Assembly: GCA_003864495.1 (NCBI GenBank)
Contig: ML133438.1
Location: 496,001 to 560,000, forward strand
DNA: 64,000 nucleotides
Direction of reading: 5' to 3'
DNA from: Nemopilema nomurai
Taxonomy: Eukaryota; Cnidaria; Scyphozoa; Rhizostomeae; Rhizostomatidae
Shown: positions 52,451-64,000 of the stretch, piece by piece
Numbering within the stretch: the stretch's first letter is position 1
How the letters are laid out: the number at the start of each line of letters is the position of its first letter
Made by a program: the position numbers and the translations under genes
Notes under the pieces: model-generated
Database searches by the model: none
What the model saw: only the letters and a program-made list of their open reading frames with translations
Told to the model about the DNA's origin: nothing

Positions 52451-55400
52451 GTTCAGCAACATATTTTCTGTGTATAACTGAATTCATCAAGTTGGTGGCG
52501 AAACAGTTTTATGGCGGTTGCATTCAGGTAGAAGCGTTAGTTGAAGAAGAAGGTTGTGTCAAATGAAAAGAGCTTTGACCACTGCGCAGATGATCTTGTA
52601 ACATCTAGTATTTTCAAGGTTTTACGGTTTTATTGTAAGGCATGCCTTAGTACCACTTCCGTGTTTTGCTGTAAACAGAAGTTAACAATATTCTTCTCTC
52701 GGGTCAATTATTGAACCGAAGTTCACTGCCCAATCGTCTCATATTTTTAGGGAATGGCAACAGATTGTCTATGTATTATAACAGTGATCTCAGTATCTTA
52801 TTGAAATCATTGTTGTGTTTTACAATATTAAATTACTTGCCTATTCTTAATTTTATATTGCAACGTGGCAGAAACCTGCTTTGATGTAGCACTTTACTTT
52901 AAGAAAGTTTTAGCTTCTAACTAAGGAATTTACTTGGATTCTTGTCGCAAGAGAAAACAGTAAATTTTCACCTCTTCTATTATATTTTTGAATCTGCAGT
53001 TACCCCTCTGTTGTTATTGTTGCTGAACTTTTCAGAGACTTTTAGCTAAATGAAAAAACAACTGGATGTTTCCTTTTCAATTCAATTTCTGATGGGAATA
53101 TCCAAAAGTCTAGCTGTTTCATTGAAAACCTCTTTACTGGTCCTGTACAAATATTTTTGTGTGTCTTCACAGGCCAAAGAATCAAAATTTGGAACTTGTT
53201 AGAAGTAACTTTTACAGAGTTTTTCATTAGGGACTTGAAGATATTCTCACAACAATAGCTTGGGAAGCTTTTCATAAAAGGTAAATTATTCTTCTTACTC
53301 TTTTTTCAATTTTTATGAATCAAACACTCTTATTGTTTGACAATGATTATGATGTATCACTCTTCTTGTTTTTTATATACAAATCTTTAAGGCATATTTC
53401 CTTTGATAAAAGGTATCAAGACTTCAAATGTGTGTTATTTGCTGTTACTGATTGATTTTAGAACTCTGGGGATCTAATTTTTTCAAGAAATGTTTAGATG
53501 TGATATGTTTATGCCTATGGCTCCCTTTCAACCATTCAGACAATTAGTTGCAACTAATGTCATGTTTTTATGTTGAGTCATATATTTATATATTTTAGTT
53601 ATTTAGAATGTCTGAAGGAATCAAAGATATTGGCTCTCAAATTATTTCTTGTAAATGTGGTTTTCTTTCTACGGTTTCTCTACTTTAGAACCCGCACTAG
53701 TGATACTGTGTTTTTCATTGATACATATTTGTATTTCTCTATCTAAACCAACACAACACTTTCTTTAAAGAATTTAAAGATTGAAAATCATTGCTGAATT
53801 CTAAGAGGAGATTTTCTATTTTCATCAAGTATGAATAACTCTGTCAAAGTCCTTGTTCTATATAGCTTTGATTGCCATTCCTTTGATTTCAGATGCAAAA
53901 TAGCTCACATCTTCATTTCTATTCAGGCTTCAACCAGAATGGGAGAAAACAAAGGTAATATGCTTTTATGAGACTTGTTGCTATTCGCTTCAATTAAATA
54001 TTTCTTAATGAAAATGTATTGACAAAGGTCTTTAATTCAGAAGAATTTTTTCGCTCCTTGGCTTTCTGAACTTCCAAAATGATTCTGACAATTTTTTACA
54101 TTTAAAAGCACCCTTCAAGTACAAGTAAAATATTTGGTTTATTATAAATATGAGAGCCTGGCAAAACTTACAATGCTAGCGAAAAATCCCCTTCCTTTGG
54201 CCCATTCATGAACCTTTTTTGTTTGTAAGCTCTCAAGTAGGTATTTCCTAAAGTTTTTAAAGCTCAACTGCCAACAAATCCATTTATCTTTTATTATTTT
54301 GATAGGAATAACAGTCTATTGCATTTTGATGAATCTGTATTCATCCATAATGTACATCTGCTATATTATATTCTATATTGTACTTGTGCAATTATAGCTG
54401 TCATAAAATTCAGAAAAACTTATTTAACCTTGTGCATTATTTTCTTCCGTGTTTTGACAGTTGGTAATATTAAAATTTCAAACTTTTCAGAACATAAGCC
54501 AGTGACTCAAAAGATACAAAGCTGATGCTCTGCTAGCTTGACAGATAAAGGTAACAAGCTATTTTTTCCACCACTTTATTATTGGGTTTGTATTTTGCCT
54601 TTGTCCGGGAAAAGTTGTTTGTTCTGAAGTATAGCTCATATGAATAAATTATGATTGGTCCTAAACTACACTAACATTTTATTTTAAAGATATATGCAGA
54701 TGGCACTCTTTTCTGATCCCTGATATTTCAAATTTGGCATAGAGGTATATGTTCAAGTCAATTTAGCAATTAGGCATGAGCAAGATAATTTCAATTGAAG
54801 TAGTAACTACCACATTAAACAGATACCACTTTTTGTTTACATAGTGACTGTAGTATGTAACAATCAACAATTGTTTGTACATTTAATTCTTTTAGCCCTT
54901 TTTTCTCCCTGTTTGCAAATGGTTCCTCTAGTAATGAGATATGACATCCATGAGGTATCTACCCTATTTACGTTTCCAACCCAAAGGAAGTTAGGCACAA
55001 GAGCACAAATGTATTGGCCTGATATACTTTGGAGTAAATGCAAGAAATGCTGTTGATAGGTTATTATCAAAACTGCCTCCAACCTGTTTGTATTCAATTT
55101 CCCTTTCTTTCTTCATGGCAGAGCTTGAAATGGTTGCCCTCTCTTAGTGTTATCTCAGCAAAGTGAAAGAAACTTTCTTTATTCTAATGATCCTAGCATA
55201 AAGCCAATTGCTAGTTTTATTGTTTACTGGCTGTTATATCTTTCTGGTCAGCTATGTCAATCATCATCATACATAACTAGTCGACTTTTTAAAATTTGGT
55301 TTACATCTTAATTTTAGGAAATATACAAAAGACTTCTTTGAAGAAAACTTCATTCTTTGGAACAAGCTACATGGTACTTTACACAAATTTTCCTTGAGAG

Positions 55401-56014
55401 TAAGTACTATCAAATTTGTTTGTTCTTGTCTTCTTAGGCTTCTACAATCTACCTTTTATATTAAATTTTGATCATCTAATTATTTTTCTTTGATATTGTT
55501 TATTGTTTAACTCTGTCATTTGACTCTGTCATGTGATTTTATGATATCTGTCATTTATAATTTTCCAGTTTTGACAACTAGGTAAAGAGTCAATAGTTTA
55601 TTACCACTATATTGACTAATATTTTGTTACCTTCTGGTAAACTACTTTGTCTTTCCTAAAGTTAGCTGTTTAAAGACCAACAGTACTTTCTTTTTTCATT
55701 CGTAAATCTATAATATATCACTTTTTGTTAGTTTGTTTAGTATCATACTTCATATGTGTTGCCTCTTCGATAAGGCTAGTGCTCAGTTCTCCTATAATTA
55801 GTTCGGTTACAATCGAAGTAGCCCATTTTGGGTTTTCAATGGCATGGAAGAGGATTGCACTTGTTCATAGTATTTGTCTTTTGCCTACCTAGGTTTGATT
55901 CAGCTCCACACATAATTTGTTTATATTGTCACAGTGTTGATATTTCCTGTTTTCCATTATCAGAGTGAAGCTTGCATCTTCAAGATTAATCATCGGAGGG
56001 GACATGATATATGA
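52250..56014 (+). CDS. tentative small multi-exon gene or noncoding transcript
   Basis: Exon-like pieces with consensus splice sites are: 52250-52339 (ATG, 30 codons beginning MAKQVETRTYEKG, donor GTAAGT), 53927-53954 (28 bases), 55318-55399 (27 codons containing DFFEENFILWNKLHG, donor GTAAGT) and 55964-56014 (16 codons to a stop, phase-compatible with the previous piece). The step from 53954 to 55318 is not phase-consistent, so at least one exon is missing or the transcript is noncoding. The first exon overlaps a second ATG frame at 52221. No family recognised. Everything between is AT-rich and intron-like. Confidence 0.25.
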
Positions 56015-56699
56015 ACCTGTATTGATAAGCAGTTGAGAGCAAGAGGTTCAAGACACGTGCTGTTTTAGAGAGATTATAAGTGACTAGCTGCTTTAGGACA
56101 TATAGAAAGTAGTTGTTCAAGGTTAGGGAGAAAACAGGTTTGACCGAACGAAGACACTTGACGATCCAAAAAAGAAGACATAGGTAGTGATTCTTTAAGG
56201 GCACATCCATGGTATAACCTTAAGCATTCCCAGTGATTTGTATTTGAAAATGGAAGGGGGGGGTGGCAAATGTAAAGATTTTGAAAATGTTTAGTAAAGG
56301 TATTATAAAAGTCAGGGCCCTAATAACCAAAATGAATTACAGCATATTTGACCTCCTTACTTCCTTCTTCTAAAATGTATTCTAAATCTTCCGACATGAT
56401 CTGAAAAATATTCTGTTCTACAATTAAGTGCTGGGGCATGCCCCCCAGTTACGCCGGCCCTGTTAAGAGAAGATGCACGGCTGTACTTAAGGAAAGGAAG
56501 GAGTAGCTGCTTAATGAGAAATAGAAGGACACGAAGAAAGAACACTATAAATAGCCTGAAAAGAGCTATTTATATTGAATGTATTGCAGAAAGATATTTA
56601 AGGCTAGGTATGACGTGTCTGTTTAGGGATGAGTCAAATAGAAACTAGCAACAAAAAGACATCTAGTGGGAGATTACATACATAGCAAGGGTAGCTAAA

Positions 56700-58130
56700 A
56701 ATTATCTAGTAGTCATCTAGTCTTAATCAAGTAGCTATTTAAGACACGTAACTGGTAGCTACCAAGAATATTAAAAGTGCAATTTTAATGAGCATACTTT
56801 AGCCTAGCTGGAAGTAGATGGCTATTAAGGGTAGATAACAAATAGCTACTTAGACGTATAGATATAGCTACTTAAGGTAGATATGAGTAGGTACTTAGAC
56901 GTATAATATAGCTACTTAAGGGTAGATATAAGTAGCTACTTAGACGTATAGATATAGCTTAAGGGTAGATAAGAGTAGCTACTTAGGACGTATAGATATA
57001 GCTACTTAAGGGTAGATATAAGTAGCTACTTAATTACTATAGATATATCTACTTGAGTAGATATAGTAGCTACTTAGACGTATAGATATAGCTACTTAGG
57101 GTAGATATAAGTAGCTACTTAAAGACGTATAGATATAGGTACTTAAGGGTAGATAACAAATAGCTACTCAGGACGTATAGATATAGCTACTTAAGGGTAG
57201 ATATAAGTAGCTACTTAAGACGTATAGATATAGCTACTTGAGGGTAGATATAGCGTAGCTACTTCAGGACGTACAGATATAGCTACTTAAGGGTAGATAT
57301 AGTGTAGCTACTTAATGACGTATAGATATAGCTACTTGAGGGTAGATATAGCGTAGCTACTTCAGGACGTATAGATATAGCTACTTAAGGGTAGATATAA
57401 AGTAGCTACTTAATGACGTATAGATATAGCTACTTAAGGGTAGATATAGAGTAGCTACTTAATGACGTATAGATATAGCTACTTAAGTAGATATCAAGTA
57501 GCTACTTAAAGACGTACAGATATAGGTACTTAAGGGTAGATATAAAGTAGCTACTTAAGGACGTTTAGATATAGCTACTAAATAGTAGATATAGAGTAGC
57601 TACTTAATGACGTATAGATATAGCTACTTAAGGGTAGATATAAAGTAGCTACTTAGTGACGTATAGATATAGCTACTTTAGAGTAGATATCTAGTAGCTA
57701 CTTAAGGACGTACAGATATAGCTACTTAAGGGTAGATATAAAGTAGCTACTTAAAGACGTATAGATATAGGTACTTAAGGGTAGATATCAAGTAGCTACT
57801 TAAGGACGTATAAATATAGCTACTTAAGGGTAGATATAAAGTAGCTACTTAAGGACGTACAGATATAGCTACTTAAGGGTAGATATAAAGTAGCTACTTA
57901 AAGACGTATAGATATAGGTACTTAAGGGTAGATATCAAGTAGCTACTTAAGGACGTATAAATATAGCTACTTAAGGGTAGATATAAAGTAGCTACTTAAT
58001 GACGTATAGATATAGCTACTTAAGGGTAGATATAAAGTAGCTACTTTATGACGTATAGATATAGCTACTTAAGTGTAGATATAAAGTAGCTACTTAAGGG
58101 TAGATATAAAGTAGCTACTTAACACAGCTA
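56700..58130 (+). repeat. ~49-bp satellite array, forward arm
   Basis: About 25 tandem units of roughly 49 bases, each with GACGTATAGATATAGCTAC and AAGGGTAGATATAAAG-type halves joined by the perfect palindrome AAGTAGCTACTT. Diverged units occur at the left edge (56.7-56.85 kb). No coding potential. Confidence 0.95.
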
Positions 58131-58310
58131 CTTAGTACCTGTACTTAATTTCTTAGGTGCAGGTAGGAAGTAGCTGCTTAAGGTACAGGTACTAAGTAGC
58201 TGCTTAAGGTACAGGTACTAAGTAGCTGCTTAATTACAGGTACTAAGTAGCTGCTTAAGTACAGGTACTAAGTAGCTGATTAAGTACAGGTACTAAGTAG
58301 CTGTGTTAAG
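58131..58310. repeat. centre of the satellite palindrome: short GTAGCTGCTTAA/TACAGGTACTA repeats
   Basis: Some six tandem units of about 26 bases containing AAGTAGCTGCTTAAG and TACAGGTACTA. They are related to the flanking satellite through the GTAGCT core and separate its two oppositely oriented arms. Confidence 0.85.
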
Positions 58311-59220
58311 TAGCTACTTTATATCTATCCTTAAGTAGCTATATATATATACGTCCTTAAGTAGCTCCTCTATATCTACCCTCAAGTAGCTATATCTATA
58401 CGTCCTTAAGTAGCTACTTGATATCTTCCCTCAAGTAGCTATATTTATGCGTCCTTAAGTAGCTACTTGTTATCTACCCTTTAGTAGCTACTTGATATCT
58501 ACCTTTAAATAGCTATATATATATACGTCCTTACGTAGCTACTTTACATCTACCCTTAAGTAGCTATATCTATACGTCCTTACGTAGCTCCTTGATATCT
58601 ACCCTTAAGTAGCTATATCTATACGTCATTAAGCAGCTACTCTATATTTACCTTTAAGTAGCTATATTTATACGTCCTTAAGTAGCTACTTGTTATCTAC
58701 CCTTTAGTAGCTACTTGATATCTACCTTTAAATAGGTATATCTATACGTCCTTACGTAGCTACTCTATATCTACCCTTAAGTAGCTATATCTATACGTCA
58801 TTAAGTAGCTACACTATATCTACCCTTAATTAGCTATATCTATACGTCCTTAAGTAGCTCCTTGATATCTACCCTTAAGTAGCTATATCTATACATCCTT
58901 ACGTAGCTACTCTATATCTACCCTTAAGTAGCTATATCTATACCTCCTTAAATAGCTACTTGTTATCTACCTTTTAGTAGCTACTTGATATCTACCCTGA
59001 AGTAGCTATATCTTTTTGTCCTGAAGTAGCTACTTTATATCTACCCCTAAGTAGCTATTTGTATGCATCTTTACGTAGCTACTTTTCATCTACCGTTAAG
59101 TTGCTACTTTCTGCTACTCTTCAGTAGCTTTTTCTATACGTTATTAAGTAGCTACGGTCCATCTACCCGTAAGCTTCTACTTTTTATCTGCCCTTAAGTC
59201 GCTATTTCTATACTTTTTCT
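58311..59220 (-). repeat. ~49-bp satellite array, inverted arm
   Basis: The same unit in reverse complement: CTACTTGATATCTACCCTT followed by TAGCTATATCTATACGTC. At least ten clear units degrade toward the right end. With the forward arm it forms a head-to-head structure of about 2.5 kb. Confidence 0.95.
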
Positions 59221-60716
59221 ACTATATCGTAAGTAATCATTATGAAAAGTCCTGGAAACATCTATTTGATCAAGTTCATATTTCATCAAGGGACGCTGGT
59301 CAATAGAATTAGCCAATCTTGTATCTTTTTAGGGTATGCGACTCAAACAAGTTTTTCTTAAATAGTAAAAATCTCATTGAGGAATTGATCACACATTTAC
59401 TACCTTATGTTTTGCTTTGTCTTGGACCGGCAAGGGGTCACCCGTTTGTGATGTTTGGCTGGAAGTTCGTTAACCCTAAGTGATTCTAATTTCTTGCTTC
59501 TTTTAAAAACTGATGCGAATTAAAGTAGCAGAACAGAGACTAAACAATAAGGTTCTATAACAATCAACAGATTGGGAAATCGAGTGGATGAAACATCTCG
59601 CATTGCTTGCTTCTAGGGCTTAAGAAGTTGCCTAAATAACATACTTCAGCAATTCCGTTGATAGAGGAGGTTACAATTCTCGAAGAAAAGAGTTTTGCAA
59701 GCGGATTTATGGAAATCTCTACCACGAATTTGGTTTTTTTTCAGGCCATATTATAACATACAAACTACTGGGGAAATTTTCCCAGCAGACGGGCAAAATC
59801 AGAAAAATTCCCCAGTTGTTTGGGCCCACTAGAAAAAAATTCTATCAATATTTTTTGTGTCAACAAATCTCAACTGTTTTTATTCCTTCTTCCTTTTGAA
59901 CCATTACCAATAGCGCTTTCAAAAGATTAGAAAATTATTCACTAGGGGTGTTTTTAGGCGTGTAGTTGACAAAATACGTATAGAAAAGTGGAATCAAAAC
60001 CTGCAAAAGAATTTACTGTTTCTATCAGAGATTTGATATCGCAGATGTTTGGAGACGAAGTTCTTGAAGAATTTGTTTGCGATGTTTGTGCATCTTTGAG
60101 CAAAATTTCTGAGATTAAGGAAATAGCCATAATTTTTGTAAGGAAAAAGTAATAATGCGTTTAATTTTTCGTCCGTCCATAAATAATAATTGTATTTTTA
60201 GAATTAGGTTGATGTTAACCTTTAACAAGTTGTTGTAACAGTAATTCCATTAAGTTTTATCGTTATGTTTATGTTGTAATTAGGTTAGGGGCCATCTTGG
60301 CCTAGAGATCTATCAATGGCGGATAGTTCCAGCGTTGTGCAAGTATGAACGGCAAATGTGTGGTAACTTCTTTGAATTATTTACATTTGCAAAAGGTATT
60401 AAGGGTCAAGTTTTTGACTTGGTGATACCTGCTTTTGGTGTTACATGCTGCTTCGCCAGTGATATGAAGTTTTGCTTTGTAATGTTGATGTTTTCTGTCC
60501 TGCTGTTCCACGCGTATAAAATTTAATTTTATTTGAAAGGTATAAACTATTTTACTCGTAGAAAGATTTATTTTTATTTGAAATCAACACTTTTTGCTTG
60601 TTGGATGTACTTCAAGGCCTTAGACAGATTAATTCCTTCGACTGAAGTGCTTCTTCGCAGTCTTCCGCTGAATCCAATTTTTAAATAACGAAACACTCTT
60701 ATAACACAAGCTATAC
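59221..60716. other. spacer between satellite and hAT element
   Basis: AT-rich, no clear gene. A frame of about 49 codons ending at 60152 contains VSIRDLISQMFGDE and FVCDVCASL but has no convincing start or acceptor. The last 67 bases (60650-60716) are the left end of repeat copy 2, directly before the hAT insertion; 60709-60716 is the left 8-bp target duplication (AGCTATAC). Confidence 0.5.
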
Positions 60717-63305
60717 CAGTGACGGAAATTATGGGGGTTTGGGGGAGCTCGAGCTCCCCCCCCCCCCCCAATTATCTTGTCGTCGGATAATACAGGCTGT
60801 CGTCGGAAATTTTTACAAACGTCGAGCATGCCGAAAGCCTATCCAAGATGACTGACATTTTTGTGTCCCACATTTTGAAAACTAGGGTTTGTTACTTTAC
60901 AATAGGGGCCGTTTCTTGTGATACTGCATGCGCACCATTATAACCAACGCGAAAGTGCATGTTTTGTTTTTGGTGTCTTTTATTCATCCCAGAAATGGTG
61001 CAATACTATGAAAAAAACTGGACACAACTAGGCGTGACCAATTGGAATAAAGCTTTGACAAAAATAAGGCAACACGAGAACACTGAAATTCACTTAACGG
61101 CAGAATTTAAATATTCAACCTACATATCAGGGCAGAATATTAAGAATTGCCTCTCAACAAGTGCAAAAATTGCAAGCATCCAAAGAAAGAAGAAGATGGA
61201 AGCCAACAGAAAATCAATGTTTTCTCTCCTAGAACTGTCACTATTTTTTGCTCGCCAAAATATTGCATTCAGAGGTCATAATGAAGGTCCATGTTCTAGT
61301 AACAGAGGAAACTTTAAGGAGCTTGTGGAACTTATGCAAACTTTAAGTAACTTTAGCAATGGATGATATGAATCTTGCAAAGCAGCTGGAAGCGAACCCA
61401 AAATACGCCAACTACACAAGTTCAGCTGCTTAAAATGAAATGGTCCACTCAATTGCTGAGGTGCTGCGAAGGGAGATCATGAAAGAGATTAGATCTGTAG
61501 AAATTTTCCATGCTGATAGACGAAACTGCAGATGCTTCGAAAAAAGAGCAAATAAGCTATATTTTTAGGTATGCTCTCGAAGGTGAAATTTATGAGACAT
61601 TTCTCATGTTTAAAGATGTTGTTTCGACAACGGGGGAGTCGTTTTTGATGAAGTTAAAAGGCAGCTCGAATCATTTGGTTGAAATTTGAAAGATTTGAGA
61701 GGAATTGGAACAGACGGAGCCGCTAACATGCAAGGACAGTATAAAGGGCTGCAAGCAAGGATTATCACTGCCAACCCCTTTGTCAAAAGTGTCCATTGTG
61801 CATGTCATGCCCTCAACCTCGTGCTTCTTTAAGCATTAAATGGAAATGTGAAGTTTAAATTTTTTTTTGCAAACCTGGAAGAGCTGTACAACTTTATCGA
61901 GTCTAGCCCTAAGCGCAACGAGCACTTTCAGCGGGTCCAAAAAGAGCTTGGTTTCGACACCATCAGAACATTAAAGCACCACGCACTCACGCATTTATAC
62001 AATTATACCTACCCAGCAATAATTGCCATGCTAGAAGATGTAGTAGACGTGGAAACTAAAACAGAATTTGTCAGTAGAGCAAGTGGACTTCTAAGCTTCT
62101 GTAAAAAATTTGAATTCACATTGGTGACAATCATTTTCAAGAAAATTCTTCAGACAGCAAACATCGTAAATAAAGCTCTTCAGGAAAGTGACATTGATTT
62201 GGGTGAAGCGTTTGACCTTATAGATTCAAGTATTAAAAACCTCAGTGAAATATGAAATAGACAGAAATTGGAAGAATTTTTAGAACGTGCAAGAAAGGTC
62301 GCTGTTAATGCAGGGGGGCAAGTCTGACTTTCAAGAGAACAGGCCTCAAAAGAGAAAGCAACATTTTGATGAAGTTTCCTCTTACGAAAAAGCAAAAGAC
62401 CCTAAGCAATCATTTAAGACCGATGTGTTCTACTACGCATTAGATATGACAGATTCAGTAACCACAGGGACATTCCAATGTTTGATGCCAGAACGTCTAC
62501 TGAATTAGCCCCCTGAGGAGAACAGATGTTGTTTGGAAGTCCTTTTCCAGGAATATAGTCCTGATAACGGCTCTGGCGACATAAAGGAGGAAGTATTCCA
62601 GGAATATTCTTTGCTCCAAGCTAGATTCAAAGAAAGCAGCGGCGTTGAAATACCCATGAAGAAGCGCATTGCCATTTTGAAAAAAGTGTTTAAATCGAAG
62701 GAAATGAGCTACCAGTGCACTAATGTTAAGCGCATTTTCAAGTTTTTGTATATTTCAAAACTGTACAAAAAATTTCCAATTTTGTACAAGCTCTACCAAG
62801 TTTTTTCCGGTCACAAGTGCCAAGACAGAAAGGTCTTTCTCGAAATTAATGCTGATCAAATCTTACCAACGGACAACAATGAATCAGCAAAGAACATCAA
62901 ACTTACATCTCCATTGAGCGATAGAGAGCAGTTGATTTAAGCCATGCTCTAGATATCTTCGCATCAATGATGAACCGACGAAAATAATTTTCTCTTTGAT
63001 CGCTTCTCCAAATATAGTTTTATATTTTTGCCCTTGAAATTTATACATTAATCAGTCTCGTGATTAGCTTAAGTTCCCCACATTCTTTGATTTAATAATT
63101 TCTTGTGTTTCCAATGCAACCAGGGGTTCAAATAATTTTGAATATCCTTTAATTTCAGCTGCATTTGTTAATAAAAGTTTGCTCTTCAAGTTTGGTAATT
63201 GTCTTATAACGCCAATTAAACTTTGTTGTGTCTGTCTACTTGTCGGAAATTGTGAGCCTGACCCCCCCCCCCCCCCCCAAATAAAAACCCGAATTTCCGC
63301 CACTG
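60717..63305 (+). mobile_element. hAT-superfamily DNA transposon, complete ends, decayed coding
   Basis: The 2589-bp element starts CAGTGACGGAAATT and ends in the reverse complement of CAGTGGCGGAAATT (13 of 14 bases match), next to long C-runs at both ends. It is flanked by a perfect 8-bp duplication, AGCTATAC (60709-60716 and 63306-63313), the size expected of hAT. It is inserted in repeat copy 2. Confidence 0.92.
60995..62940 (+). pseudogene. hAT transposase remnant (TTF/ZMYM1-like, DUF4371 plus dimerisation domain)
   Basis: Fragments in order on the + strand are: the TTF-type N-terminal region (NWNKALTKIRQHENTEIH), IAFRGHNEG, MLIDETADAS, GTDGAANMQG, VHCACHALNLVL, a helical middle (61848-62255), and a C-terminal hAT dimerisation segment around FPVTSAKTERSFSKL (about 62800-62850). 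The acidic residues of the D-D-E core and the CxxH motif can be recognised in pieces. Several stops and frameshifts separate the pieces (for example near 61370, 61430, 61530, 61680 and 61830), so no active transposase is encoded here. Confidence 0.85.
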
Positions 63306-64000
63306 AGCTATACGATGTTTTGAAATAGTCATTTTTTAAATTTTCGACTATTCTATAACTATTCGTATCGCAAACCGTACATCTATGATGATAGTAACTG
63401 GAAAAACGTCAAAAAATATTTCTTTATGTTTCTACCTATGTTATGCTTAATGATAAATGAATATTCTAATTTTCTATTATTCGTGCATTTTTACGTAAAA
63501 CTGCGCATGTTTCATTTGCAGAATGGTTCAGAGGGGAATGTAAAATATTGTCAGTTTGGCCGTGTAAATTTGTACATATTCAACTTTGAAAGCTCGCAAC
63601 CACCCACTTCCCCGGCTACAGCCTCTGCGATGGGAATGTGGATTTGATAAAGACTGGATCGAGCGACCTATTGTCTTTTGATTGAAAGCAACCTGCTGGC
63701 ACTTTCGCGCGCCATTCGCTTGTGACTTTCTGGCGGGAACATTCAAACGGAATGGACACAGCGTGTGAACAACAAAATGAAGTTTGCTGTTAGCGAAGGT
63801 AGCGTATAGCCAAGCAAGTTGAAACAAGAACTTATGAAAAAGGAATTGAAGTTGAAGAATCTAATAACAAGAAAGATGTTAAGTACTCTCATCCGTAAGT
63901 ACAGCTTTTTTATAGATTGGCCTAACTCTTTTTTAGCATGACAATCAAAATAAAGCTAGAAAGCTAAGAACATTTTCAAAGTGAAGTAGCAATCCGTAAA
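63306..64000 (+). repeat. long direct repeat, copy 2 (right part), runs off the window
   Basis: Continues the match to 51770-52450, including the 163-bp identical block (63587-63749). The candidate start codon of copy 1 (ATG 52250-52252) is ATA here, while the following sequence and its GTAAGT donor (from 63895) are kept. The alternative upstream ATG frame (52221 in copy 1) is stopped in this copy. Confidence 0.8.

Noticed and set aside
56700..59220. Regular repeat array considered as CRISPR-like
   Set aside because: No unique spacers, units diverge continuously, the array inverts, and the genome is eukaryotic. It is a satellite.
60001..60152. Exon-like frame containing VSIRDLISQMFGDE and a CxxC pair
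   Set aside because: No convincing acceptor, start or family; too short to call.

Overview
The window is intron-rich animal DNA with a fairly low G+C content. Its gene content suggests an anthozoan cnidarian (coral or sea anemone): NXPE-family esterase-like paralogues, a group of related intronless class A receptors, a secreted protein ending in an ShK-like domain, and decayed Penelope, Harbinger, THAP-bearing and hAT elements. The taxon is inferred from these features only; no species-specific marker was identified.

Layout. 0.5-4.7 kb: exons of a + strand gene for a basic, KEN-box-containing protein that starts left of the window. 5.0-5.7 kb: an intronless - strand gene for a protein with a PP1-docking RVSF motif. 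7.6-11.9 kb (+) and 15.7-21.3 kb (-): two tail-to-tail NXPE paralogues, each with a signal anchor, an NXPE N-terminal domain and a PC-esterase-type domain with GDS and DxxH. 22.2-50.8 kb (-): one seven-exon gene for a hedgehog-interacting-protein-like (HHIPL) secreted protein, with folate-receptor-like domain, GSDH propeller and ShK-like C-terminus. The exon phases close exactly, giving 687 residues.

Its introns hold other genes. Intron 4 carries an intronless glycosyltransferase-like gene on the opposite strand, a Penelope-like reverse transcriptase fragment split by a Harbinger-type element with a MADF reading frame, and a THAP-domain element with terminal inverted repeats. The 18-kb intron 3 carries four related intronless rhodopsin-class receptors in alternating orientation (-, +, -, +). 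None of the four has the canonical DRY arginine.

50.8-64 kb is repeat-dominated. A promoter-like direct repeat with a candidate first exon occurs at 51.7-52.4 kb and again at 60.65 to beyond 64 kb. The second copy is split by a complete-ended but decayed hAT element with an 8-bp target duplication. Between the copies lie AT-rich intron-like DNA with a tentative small multi-exon transcript, and a giant head-to-head satellite (about 1.3 kb forward, 0.9 kb inverted).

How the genes relate: the HHIPL product and the two NXPE proteins belong to the secretory pathway or Golgi, and the receptors to the plasma membrane. The co-location looks like local duplication inside a permissive long intron rather than an operon-like unit. 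Coordinates and phases were worked out by hand from splice consensus; none of the gene models has transcript support here.
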